Assembly: GCA_918026815.1 (NCBI GenBank)
Contig: CAKJVC010000088.1
Span: forward strand, 1-64,000
DNA length: 64,000 nt
DNA from: Chalara sp. BL73
Taxonomy: Eukaryota > Ascomycota > Leotiomycetes > Helotiales
Direction of reading: 5' to 3'
Shown: one piece after another, positions 22,310 through 32,875 of the stretch
How the letters are laid out: every line of letters starts with the position of its first letter
Numbering within the stretch: position 1 is the first letter of the stretch
The notes under the pieces: generated by a model
What the model saw: only the letters and a program-made list of their open reading frames with translations
Databases searched by the model: none
Told to the model about the DNA's origin: nothing
Translations under genes and position numbers: made by a program

Positions 22310-23925
22310 TGGAAGACCTTATTTGTTCTGAGAGCTATCCGTGGTAAGTAGCAGAGAAAGTCGTAGTAGAAGCAATCAAAGAAGAGAAGACGGACGTGTT
22401 TTGAGAGAGTTTGGAGTGGATATCAAGCAAAAGGTGGGAAAAAAAGAATATTATTAAGAGTGGATTCTTGATATCTGTATAATCTTGGAGATGTGGAGAT
22501 CAAAATGGTAGGCCAGCCTTGCCGCGGCTCTCTAATCCGCATCGACGATTCGATTTCAAGTTATCGAGTGTCATGTAAATATACGAGCTGCTTTTGCCAT
22601 CATTTCCTGCCGCCCACCTCAGCGAATCTAGCGTTTACATCTGTCAGACCTCGCTCATCCTGGAAGCAGCAATGGTGCCGAAGTCTTAATAGACTACCGT
22701 CGCATAACCGGCTCTTCATACCCCGGAGGGCGGGCGAGCCGACGAATGCAACATACGATCTTCCAAGAACTTCGTGTTGCTCGGTGGCGCGATTTGTACA
22801 AAATGGGCGAGCGAGATGTGAAGGTTTGTCGAGGTTGCCTGGACCGTTAGCACATGAGTAATGTACCTTTTCGAGAGCACATTCGATTTGTGGGAGTCGA
22901 GTCACTGGAAGTGCCGGAGGGTCGCTAAACTCTTCTAGAACATTGCTAGATGCCAGTGTCGGTGTCGGTGTAGGTGTCTTTCGTCTTCTCTCTCCCACGC
23001 TTTAATATAGAGCAGGTGTCGCTGCTGTACGACCAAGGTCGTTCCAGGGTGAGCGAGATGGTGGCATCCAGTCAGCGCCCTGCGATCCCGTCGCTAAGAT
23101 AACACAATGTCCAGCTTGCCCAATGAAGACGATGGCAGCCCGGCAAAGACGGGGGATGAGAAGCATGATAGTATAGCAGAGTTGCTAGTATTACTAAGAC
23201 GGGTCTTGTACAGTTGGTGTTCCTTTTCCTATTTAGGTCGCCATGTTTGTATTACCTTGGGTTGTCGACACATGGGCAGATCCCGCTCCTGTACGAAATC
23301 ACCCGGCCAATTACCTAACCAGAATTGGCGGAAACGATGAGAGCCAAGTCTGCGTTCCCCAGAGCGGGAAAAGGGCGTTCGCCTCGGTTCGAATATCCTC
23401 AGGGGGTTTGGTAGCTGGGGAGGGAGGTGGACGCCAATACTGACTGTACTACAACCTAGCTACTTCGTCCAATACGTGACTCTGTCCTTGAAAGTCCAAC
23501 ATCAACACTGCACGGTAGGATGTGATCTAGGGTTTGGTTGGCCCCCATCCTAGTCATGTGGGCTAAGCCTGGCCCGTCCCGCCCAGATGGTCCATTGAAA
23601 ACAACATCCATGCCCTTACCGTGGGGACAAAAGAAGAACCATTGTCGCTCCACCACACCGCCCACCTACTGTACAGTACTGTATCTCTTGAACCCAAAGT
23701 GAAAATAAAAACCCTAACTTTCAGACCCAGTATAACCTTAATTCAAGCTCTCACTGCTTTACGCTTCTCTAGCTCGCGGGGTTGAAGATTGTCAAACTCC
23801 CAGCACATCGGCCCGAGTCTGCTGATGTCCTTGATTGACGATATCCCTGACAATTCAAATCATCATCGGGAGCTAAAGTAGCTTTTCCCTCTTGAGAGCA
23901 GAGCAGGACCCAAATAGCCAAGAAC
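22310..23925. other. Divergent intergenic region between hydantoinase and Atg22-like genes
   Basis: 1.6 kb between two divergently transcribed genes, so a shared promoter zone. A 132-codon open frame on the minus strand (22600-22998) has a proline/threonine repeat near its start but no family signal, so it is not called. The right part (23650-23925) is the leader of the Atg22-like gene. Confidence 0.45.
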
Positions 23926-25751
23926 ATGGCGAAAAATTTGGAACGAACACCAGTAGCAGATCAAGCGTCAAAGCTCGCTTTCACTGCCACTGCTGCACCA
24001 GACCCTGATGATTCGTTGGGTGGTTCTGCAGCTCCCCATGACCTTGATCAATATACAAGGAATGGTCCTCCTGCAACACGGAAAGAAGTGCTTGCTTACT
24101 ATGCTTACTTCGCTGGAAATAATGGCATTGGAGCATATCAATAGTATGCCTCTTCCACTCCCTGCTCATGACTAATTCGTCATTTAAGCTCAAATCACTA
24201 ACTCCGTCAGTGCCAACCTGCTTTTCCAGAACCTGATATATCAAGCTGGATTCAATCCCAATGTTCTACCATTAGGTAGTTCGCCATGTGATGTTGACAC
24301 CACAGCTCCTTGTCACGTCTTCTGGAACGGTGGAACCAAGGCATACACCTCAGTGGTTCTGATTGGCAATGGCCTTGGGTTTCTCTGTCAGAGTATCATT
24401 TTTCTCACAGTGGGGAGCTTAGCAGATTATGGCAACTGGAATCCGTGGGTCGTGCGAGTGTTTTCCGTCCTCTGCATGGCTTTCGAGTTCGGTATGCTCG
24501 GTGTAACCACAGCCTCGAAATGGAGAGTCGCCATGGCGTTGTACATCTTGAGCAGTAAGGCACAATATCCTCTACCCTAAGGAGACTGGCAAGAAGCTAA
24601 TCATTCTATAAGGCGTGACATGGTGGGCGTCCTATGTCTTCTTCAATGCAGTTTTCCCCAAACTGGCCCACGATCTTCCCGAAGTGCATAGAGCGAAAGA
24701 GGATTACTTGAATGGCGACATTACAGAAGAAGCTTATGAATACACCCGCTCGATACAGCGCTCGCGAATCATGAACATAAGCTGGGCATGGAACAACATC
24801 GGATTTCTCATCTGCTGTGCCCTCTCACTGGCTGCCCTGTTCGGACTCCATGCTGAAGATTCAGTTGAGAACAATAATTGGGGCTACTCTGTATCTTTGG
24901 CTGTCTGTACAGGAATTTGGATAGTCTTCGCTACGCCTTGGTTTTTATTCGAGAAAAACCGTCCTGGACCACCACTACCGAAGGGCGAAAATTATTTCAC
25001 GTTTGGCTTCAAGCAAACTTTCTTCGCCATCAAGCAGGCTTGGAGGCTGAAGCAGACATTCTTTTACCTGGTAGCCTACTTTCTCTTAGCAGATGGAGTA
25101 GGGACGTCATTAACACTCATCGCCATCGCTCAAAGTCAAGCTGTCGCGTTCTCCGCCACCAAAAACACATATTTCATCATGGTACAAGGAGCATCGGCTC
25201 TTCTATGTGTCTATTTATTCTATTATATCCAGATCTATTTCAAACTCAAGACTAAAACGATGCTTCAGATAGCGAACTTTGGCTGTGTGCTGTATCCTTT
25301 ATGGGGCATGATCGGAATCTGGACGGATAGGATTGGATATCACAATGTGTGGGAATTTTGGCTTGTCGCTGCTCTTTATGGTTTCGCTTTCGGTTGCCAA
25401 TACTCCTACGGGCAGGCATTCATGGCGGAGTTAGTACCGAAAGGCAGAGAGTTCATGTTCTTCAGTCTTCTGGGCATTGTATCAAAAGGTTCAGCATGGA
25501 TTGGACCAATTGTGTGCAGTGCAATCACAGATAGATCTGGAAACCAATGGCACGGCTTTGCGTTTGTGGTTGCCTTGACATTCGTTCCGTTTGTCATGAT
25601 ATTCTTCATCAGCGAGGAAAAGAGCAGGAAAGAATGCGCTGCTTATCTAGTGGAAGAGGCAAGAGTACTGAGAAAGGTCGTTCATGAGCCCGAAAGTGTT
25701 AGGTCACAAAAGCCTCATGAGGATTCTGGAAAGATCGACAAGACATTGTGA
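23926..25751 (+). CDS. Atg22-like MFS transporter (vacuolar amino-acid effluxer family)
   Basis: Three exons (23926-24143, 24211-24554, 24613-25751) give 566 residues without frame errors. The N-terminus is hydrophilic, then TRKEVLAYYAYFAGNNGIGAYQ joined to ANLLFQNLIYQAGFNP, the hallmark opening of Atg22-type proteins, then SVVLIGNGLGFLCQSIIFL, GSLADYGNWNPWV and at least ten further hydrophobic helices, ending with a polar tail. Other matches are WNNIGFLICCALS, GYSVSLAVCTGIW, FLLADGVGTSLTLIAIAQSQ and LLGIVSKGSAWIGPIV. Atg22 in yeast exports amino acids from the vacuole after autophagy; ascomycetes carry several paralogues with unknown cargo. Placement divergent from the hydantoinase gene suggests, as inference only, transport of an amino acid-like substrate or product. 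Confidence 0.9.
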
Positions 25752-26922
25752 TTGAATGAGCGAAGGAATGTACGGCACCAAGTTTCGAATGTATCTCACA
25801 AGTATAGGTAGTTTTTGATAAATAATCATAATATAGTAACAGGGATGACTTGGATCTAGTCCTGAGAAGAGATTACCCCTCCTCCACAGGAAGTTGGAGG
25901 TACGACCTGCCGTTAATTGTCTCAATGTGCTACAACAATTACCGACACACCTACTGTGATCAAGTTTCCCAAACTTGGCAAACTCTCAATCACGCACAAA
26001 TCACGCCCGCATGCGCATAAAGTTTACAACGGTGGTTGGTTACGCAACACACACACAGACACAGGTTACAGCAAGAAACAATTACCGCACGCAAAGTTAG
26101 CCCTAAAGTCTATCATAAAAAAAAAGCAAAAAGAATAAAAAGAAAGTATGTCTCACGAAAATGGAATGGGGATGGCAACGACGGCTCCCTCCCGTCTCTC
26201 GCCATTCCTCGTTTCCTCCTCCACCCAAAAAAAGATAAGGGGGGGACGAGTGCTGCTGTGAGGGCGTTCGACGGGCGTTCCATGTTGCCCTTGACCCCAT
26301 TCCCACGTGGTGTCATCCCATAATATCCTCAATTCCCGTTCTAGCGCTGCTGTGATTCTGAAGATGATAGAGCTAATGGCAGGGCTATCGACGCTTAATT
26401 CCGCTATGACATTGCGCTAAACATTTCACTGCAGTGGAAGTGGAACGACAAGTGGATCTGCTGTCTCAAGCCATCTGGGGATTTCCGTCCACTCAAACCC
26501 ACCTGCAAAGGCTCTCTGCTTTGTGTTTGGATCCCAGGATCATGGTTATGACAGGCATCGCTGGTCTTGTTCACGCCTTGGCGCCGCCCTTTTAACTCGT
26601 TGGTAACCAGCGGCAGATGAGGGTTGGGTCCTAGGGCCCGCGGAATGGAGGAATTGCGGAGGACAATGCTGAAGTGGTATGGTGTCACCGCGGTGCAGGA
26701 CGGGAATGGAAAACAAAGAACACGGATGGTGGAGGTGGAGGTGGAGGCCGTCTTGAAATCCTCAACCTCGTGTCTCGTCTCGCTGCCTCCAAACGACAAA
26801 AACAACGACACTCCGACCACAACAACGCCTGCGAAGACGACCTCGACGTCAACATCGTGTCTCCATTCCCATGAATCGCAGGCCAACGGTAGAAGTAGCA
26901 AAGCACTACGATAGATGTCAAG
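25752..26922. other. Intergenic region upstream of the Zn2Cys6 regulator
   Basis: About 1.2 kb with a CA-rich run near 26046-26066, a poly-A stretch near 26116-26146 and a GC-richer block (26150-26900) with overlapping open frames on both strands. The composition fits a long 5' leader and promoter rather than a gene; no domain is recognisable. Confidence 0.45.
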
Positions 26923-28660
26923 ATGGCTCCAGGCATGGGCGTGAAAGCCCCCGTGCCACGTACAAGAACAGGTTAGCCGCGATGCAGGCTGCTCCGCACG
27001 TGAACTTTACTAACATACTCAGGCTGCCTTACATGTCGCAAACGCAAAGTAAAATGCGATGAGGGCAAGCCTGTATGTGGAAAATGTACCCGTCTGCAAA
27101 AGACGTGCGTTTGGAGCGACGACTCACAAGCCATCGCGCACAAATCTCATTCTCAATACATGATTGCATCCGCCTCCCAGCGGCCCGTGACTACTAGGAC
27201 AGTGCATTTGAATCGGCCATCTGGCCAGAGCTTTGTCGTGGAGTTCCCAAATGTAGGGAGAGACACGATGCCCTATATTCACCATTTCATCACTGTTTGT
27301 TGTAGGTTCTTAGTGTATGCCAACGACAGCGAAGGGAATCCGTTTCAGGATCAGTTGGTGCCTCAGGCGGTAGGTTGTCCAGCACTGTTGCATGCGATGG
27401 CTGCGGTTTCGGCCGGGCATCTGGACAGAAGTCAGGGGAAGCATGATCTGGAAGCCACGAAGCATTATTATATGGCCCTACGGGAGCTGAGTACTACGCT
27501 ATCGGACCCAGCAGTTGCAAAGGCGGACTCTACTCTCGGCGCCTGTCTATTACTATGTGTTTATGAAGTAGGCTTATACTCCCATTTGGAGCACTGGTCA
27601 TGTGAGCTGACTATGTGAGATTACGCATGCAGAAAATTGTTCATGGCTTCAGCATCTGCAAGGGGCTAAAAACTTAATCATGTTTCGCGGGGGGCCCAAG
27701 ACATCTGACTATCTGTCCAGATGGTTTTCTCTCCTCGACGTTTCTGGCGCGCTCTTCTCGGGAAGTGGTACTCTACTTGAAGGAAATTACTGGCTTGAGA
27801 ATAGCCCATGTTCTGGAAAACAACCAACTATTCCAAACTTCCCAGCTTATGATCCGAATGGTGTAAGCTCTCTCGTCCTAAACTTATCCTTCCTGGCTAA
27901 CAGTTGACTCTAGAGCAATGCCAATCATTTCCACGAATTGATGGTCTACATGGCACGAATGTCACGTCTCTCATCTGTGTCCATGAACAAAGACATGGAC
28001 CAAGATATCGTGCGACATGAAGCAACCGAAGTCCTGCACGAGCTCCACCTCTGGTGGCAAAGCTGTCCGCCTAGCATTCGTGATCAGTCCAATGATTGGC
28101 GACGTCAACCACGGCCGCAGAAACTCACTATTGCAGAAACATTAGAGGAAGAAGGCATCTCTAGTATCAGATCCTGCATGCATGCGTGTGTAATATACTT
28201 GAACCATATTATTAACCCACTGGCTCATGATCACCAAAATTATGAAGTTCAGGAGGCGGTTAGTGGGATTCTTGATATTGCAAACGAGACACCTGAAGGT
28301 TATGGTTTAGAAATGGGCCTCTACTTTGGGCTATTTATGGCAGGGATTGCGGTGTTTAACAACCCCGAGGTTGAAGACCTGCTAAGGAGAAAGCTCAAAG
28401 CAGATACAAGAGTTAGCATCTACGTAAGTTCGCGGCTCCCTCCTGCCGTTATAGAGACGAAGTTAACATTCTCAGCATGCCGACCGGTGCCTAGAGTTAC
28501 TGGAAGTGCTCTGGGGAAGACAACATCGATATGGGACTAAATATGACTGGAGACAAGTGCAAAAGCAGATGGGCATTTCAGTGTAAGTGATATTGAAGAC
28601 TTGTCTATTTCCACCGATTACTAATTGGTTTCTTTCTCCTTCAGATATATCTTCTGCTAG
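26923..28660 (+). CDS. Zn2Cys6 transcription factor
   Basis: Six exons (26923-26971, 27023-27567, 27620-27862, 27914-28423, 28476-28582, 28645-28660) give 489 residues with clean joins. The binuclear zinc cluster is at residues about 17-46: CLTCRKRKVKCDEGKPVC followed by GKCTRLQKTC, spacing C-x2-C-x6-C-x6-C-x2-C-x6-C. The rest is the fungal transcription-factor regulatory region: LVPQAVGCPALLHAMAAVSA, GACLLLCVYE joined to ITHAENCSWLQHLQGAKNLI, FRGGP, and a helical C-terminus ending HADRCLELLEVLWG. Nuclear DNA-binding regulator. It sits between the Atg22-like transporter and the EasG-like reductase on the same strand, so it may control either; this is inference from position. Confidence 0.93.
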
Positions 28661-28868
28661 GTAATCAAAGCGCATAAGAAGAAGTGCGTATAGTAGTAGC
28701 ACAAGGTTAAATGCGGCTTATCTCCTGTTACGTCCGTGTTCCCCCACAATCATGCAGGTACAACCCTGGACCCAGATCAGTGTCACGACACCTGCAGACC
28801 ACAATGAAAACAGCATATATGTGCACGAGTGCCCACGACGAGTCTCAACAACAATCGATACAACAGGT

Positions 28869-29804
28869 ATGGTTTCGAAGAAACGTAAGATTCTCCTCCT
28901 AGGCGGAACGGGCAAAGTCTCCTCTCGAATCGCGCCCCTTCTCGTCACTGATGGCTACCATGTCGTCCTCGCTTCCCGCTCTGGCACTGCCCCCTCTGAG
29001 CAAGGTTACTATGGTATCAACTTCAACTGGGACGACACCAAAACTTATCCAGACCCTTTTGCCAACCACAGAATTTCAGCAGTATTCATCGTTGCGCCAT
29101 TTGTTTCCGAGCAGCTTCCTCTTGCCAAGGAGTTTATCGACATCGCAGTCAAATCGGGAGTCCAACGATTCGTACTGCTGAGTGCGAGCGCTTTCCCCGT
29201 CGGTCCCGGGCCTCTGATGGCACCAGTCGCTCAATATATTGCTGGATTGGGAGTGCAGTATGCCGTGCTAAGACCAAGCTATTTCATGCAGAACTTTTCG
29301 GAGATGGCACATCTTCATTCGATCAGGGATGCTGGTCAGATTGTCACGGCAAGTGGAGATGGGAAGGTGCCATTCGTGAGCGCCAATGACATTGCGGCTG
29401 TGGCTGCTAAGGCACTTACGATCGAGAATAGCTTCAATAGAGATATTCTGATCGTTGGAGACGAGCTATTCAGTTATGGTGAGGTATGTTAATAGGGTCT
29501 TTACTTCTGATTTTGGTGTGCGCTCAGCCGCTAACAAGGGCAGATTGCCAAGTTGATGAGTGAAGCACTAGGAAGGGAAATCATACACGTCGATATCTCA
29601 GAAGATGCTTTTGCCGCTGCCGTGGAGAAATTTGGCATTGAGAAGGATTACGCACGAGCCTTGGCCAAGTTAGAGACGGGAGTGAAGGAGGGAAAGGAGA
29701 TGATCGTGGATGATTCCGTCCTCCGAATTACAGGAAGACCTCCGGTCAAGTTTCGGCACTTTTTGAATGAAGCCATTGAGAGGGGTGTTTGGGCCAAGAA
29801 GTAG
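28869..29804 (+). CDS. NmrA-like NAD(P)-binding reductase, ergot alkaloid EasG-like family
   Basis: Two exons (28869-29483 and 29544-29804), 291 residues. The Rossmann opening KILLLGGTGKVSSRIAPLL is the TGxxGK-type dinucleotide motif of atypical SDRs. Further family-like pieces are VVLASRSG, ISAVFIVAPF, GVQRFVLLSASAF, VLRPSYFMQNFSE, SGDGKVPFVSANDIAAVAAK, and after the intron SEALGREIIHVDISE and a closing LNEAIERGVWAKK. This pattern fits the EasG/FgaFS family (agroclavine and festuclavine dehydrogenase relatives), which is widespread outside ergot clusters. No other ergot gene is nearby, so alkaloid synthesis is not implied; imine or enone reduction, or redox sensing, are possible. An in-frame ATG at 28752 exists but the extension is not family-like, so 28869 is preferred. 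Confidence 0.88.
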
Positions 29805-29967
29805 CTCGGACGGAGTAGTTCCAAGGCGAAGAATTACTTCATATGAAGAATAATTCCGGTTGCCAAGATGGCTCATACGCAGAAGTAGCCTACATAGAAT
29901 ACGATGACTACCCTGCAGTGCCATCATTTATCATACTCCTACACTATTCTCTCTTACAACTTGCTCT

Positions 29968-30201
29968 ATGCCCACTGAATCCAAACAAGCACCGCAGAAA
30001 CCATCCAAGGGGAAAACACCAGCAAAACCTGGGGCCACTACTTTCGGGGACCCCATAGAAACCATTTTTCTGAATGGTTTTAAAGCCGCGATGTTGGAAG
30101 GCGTAAGTTTCGTGTTCGCGCTCGGATTTTTCGTTCTCGGTCTGGCTTGGCGTATGATTCGTCTGGCCGGTATGTTCCTAGAGTCGCGGTATTCGCCATA
30201 G
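29968..30201 (+). CDS. Small single-pass membrane protein, hypothetical
   Basis: A 77-codon open frame from ATG to TAG. A Lys/Pro-rich start (SKQAPQKPSKGKTPAKPG) is followed by ETIFLNGFKAAMLEGVSF and one clear hydrophobic helix (VFALGFFVLGLAWRMI), then a short tail. It starts 163 bases after the reductase stop on the same strand, too close for a large promoter, so it could also be a downstream transcript or part of a 3' region. No family recognised. Support is only the helix and good codon composition. Confidence 0.4.
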   Translation: MPTESKQAPQKPSKGKTPAKPGATTFGDPIETIFLNGFKAAMLEGVSFVFALGFFVLGLAWRMIRLAGMFLESRYSP

Positions 30202-31039
30202 TGTATTTTTGCCCCGAGTCCTCGGGGATGAGGGTTATTTTATTTCTCCTTCTTGTTTCTTCTTAAGACTTTTTTTTTCCTCGTCTTCATTGGAAATGAG
30301 TTCGAATGGGATTGAAGTGTGGTGGTATTGATATTTAATTTTGCCTTGAGGTAGTGATAAATGTTTGGTTTCGCCAGCAAACTATTGTCCGCTTGGACGG
30401 GAGGATCTTGCTTAGATGAATTGATATATTGAATAACCTCGCGGTCAGCGCAACGATAGGGCAAGTCATGTGATTGCGATTAAACCCGCCATTGACCGTT
30501 AGGCTGAGGGCGAGGCGGCCATATGGACAAAACGAGCTGCGATTGACTTTGTAATGTTGCATGATATGCTACCAGGAGCCGGGATAGATACAGATTACCG
30601 CTTCGGGACTGTCGTATAGAGCGGTCAGATATGGATCTGGGGGGAGGGTTCGTCATGCAACCCGCCCCTGTCGTGCGGAGATGCTTTACATTCTGAGTCA
30701 GTCACACTCATACCACCCTCATTACAAAGGTAAATTTTAGTGCGTTGCACTCACAGGATCCTCCCTACTGGGCATGTTCCGAGGGTCATGAGCTTGTTTG
30801 CGCAATGAAGGCGGGGAGCCGCGACATGATGGATAAATGCAGCTTGGCATACTGCAATACTACACATACCCCATATATTGGTGTCTTACGTGAGGAGAGT
30901 AGATGTTTTTCAGGATAGTATCTGTACCTAAGAATCTTGAATGGTGGGATATAAAGCCTTCGTCTGGCCACGAACTCTGAATCTTTCGTTTTCATTGCAG
31001 CGATTCTTTTTGGGCACTCTTGTATTTGCTTCTCGGAAC
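30202..31039. other. Intergenic region upstream of the Dal5-like permease
   Basis: 838 bases with several short open frames and a T-rich run near 30270. It should include the promoter of the MFS permease at 31040. No gene or repeat called. Confidence 0.45.
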
Positions 31040-32742
31040 ATGGCTTCTGGCAATGAGAAAATGCCCGTTGAAGCTGCTTCGCGCGTGAGCGAAGTCGCTG
31101 ATGGGAAGCTCGATAATGCGTTCAATTACATGCGGAATCTTGACGGCGCCGCTCTAGACATCGAAAGCGTAAATCTGAAAGCACTGCGTTGGAAGATAGA
31201 TTGGCATATCATCCCTGTCATGTTCTGTCTGTATTCTATGCAATTTTTGGATAAGGTCAATATCAATGTGCGTCTTCCGTTCTTCTTTCGCTTGATTTGA
31301 GGAAAAGACGGGAGAGAAGGGGCTGATATAGACTAGTATGCGGCAGTAATGGGCTTCACAGAGGATTTGAATTTGAAAGGTGACGATTTCACTAATGCAT
31401 CAAGCGCATTTTTTATTGCGTATTTGATTGCTGAAATTCCAAATGGTAAATCTGCACCCCCTCTCCAATGCTATATCTAAAAGCTAACTACGATGGCAGG
31501 ATACATCCTCCAAAAGGTTCCAGCTGGTAAATGGATATCCCTCAACGTCGTCCTATGGGGTATAACCACAGCATGCATAGCAGCAACCAAGAATTATCAG
31601 ACATTGCTTGCCGCTCGTATATTCCTAGGAATGTTTGAAGCAGCTATTGCTCCAACACTCATGCTCATTTCCTCTCAATACTATACGCGCTCTGAACAAG
31701 GTCTTCGAACTTGTATCTGGTTCTGCAGTTCTGGCGCAGCTAATGTTATGGGGAGTTTACTGAGTTTTGCATTTCAGCATGTTGATGATACCGTAGCTCA
31801 TTTAAAGGGATGGCGAGTCATGTTCTTGGTACTTGGAGCAATTACAATTTTGGTGGGAGTGTGGGCATTCTTTGCGATACCAGATTCGCCCATGAAAGCA
31901 AGGTTTTTGACGGAGAGGGAGAAGGTTGCGTTGCTGGTGCATGTTGGTAAGAATAGGACAGGTGTAGATCAGCGCGGATTCAAGGGCTTGCAACTTCGAG
32001 AACTGCTACTTGATGCACAAATCTGGCTGATTGTTTGCATAACGATCCTGGTGCGTCCTTCCACTTTCCATTTTGTTCCGAAGTCTTCCATTCGGCTAAC
32101 AAGCTACAGATCTCCTGCTCGGGTGGTGTAGTAACGTCGTATTCCGCAACGGTAATCCGACAATTGGGCTACACATCTAAGGAAGCCGCTTTGCTTAACA
32201 TGCCCAGCGGCCTCCTCGCGATTTTCTTCACTTTGATAGTGGGGTACGGCATCCGCTACCTCTCTCACCGTTGGTTCTGGCTCATCTTTTGCTGCATCCC
32301 CGGCATCATCGGCGGTTCGTTGATGTCGTTCGCTTCTTCTAAACCTGCACGTCTCATTGGTGTCTACCTCGTCTCGTCGATCATTCCTACTCTCATAATT
32401 CTCTACCAATGGGTCATGGCCAACGTCGCCGGGCACACGAAACGCGTGGTCGCCATCGCGCTTGTGGCGGGGAGCTTTAGTGTTGGGAACATTATTGGCC
32501 CGCAGACTTTTCGAAAAGAAGATGCCCCCGAGTATCATAAAGCCAAGGTGGTCGTGCTGGCAACTCAAAGTGCGGCGGCTGTAGTGACATCGGCCTTATT
32601 TGGGTATTACAAGTGGGCGAATGCGGCGAAGGAAAGAAATATGAGGGCGATTGAGGTGAATAGCGGTGTGCTGGATGAGAGAGGCGACATTTGGGGAAAT
32701 TTGACGGATAAGGAGAATCCTGAGTTTAGATATGTGTACTAG
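31040..32742 (+). CDS. MFS transporter, Dal5/allantoate permease-like (anion:cation symporter family)
   Basis: Four exons (31040-31267, 31337-31445, 31500-32050, 32110-32742), 506 residues, clean frame. The N-terminus LRWKIDWHIIPVMFCLYSMQFLDKVNIN joined to YAAVMGFTEDLNL is the classic Dal5/Tna1 opening. Next are SSAFFIAYLIAEIPNGYILQKVPAGKW, ARIFLGMFEAAIAPTLMLI, SQYYTRSEQGLRTCIW and a C-terminal half with NMPSGLLAIFFTLIVGYG and ANVAGHTKRVVAIALV (AGHTKR is a strong family motif). Twelve helices expected; plasma membrane. Members import allantoate, nicotinate, pantothenate, biotin, peptides and similar anions; the substrate cannot be read here. It is 134 bases from the 3' end of the convergent regulator gene. 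Confidence 0.93.
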
Positions 32743-32875
32743 ATACCGCATTGGCTTCGACTCAGAGATCGGTCCCCGTGAAGCTGGAACATAGAAACAG
32801 GGATTGACAAGATTTGTGTTCCCAGGTCTGAAGATATTCCAGTTACACTATTGTAAGGGAACGGTCGGAGGATAT

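Noticed and set aside
22600..22998. 132-codon open frame on the minus strand
   Set aside because: Proline/threonine repeat at its start and no domain, splice pattern or codon bias; it lies in a divergent promoter zone.
23380..23410. Possible tRNA T-arm (GGTTCGAAT)
   Set aside because: The flanking bases do not form a 5-bp T-stem and no acceptor or anticodon arm could be placed.
26404..26901. 165-codon minus-strand open frame and overlapping plus-strand frames
   Set aside because: Open on several frames at once because the block is GC-rich; fits a leader of the Zn2Cys6 gene better than a gene.
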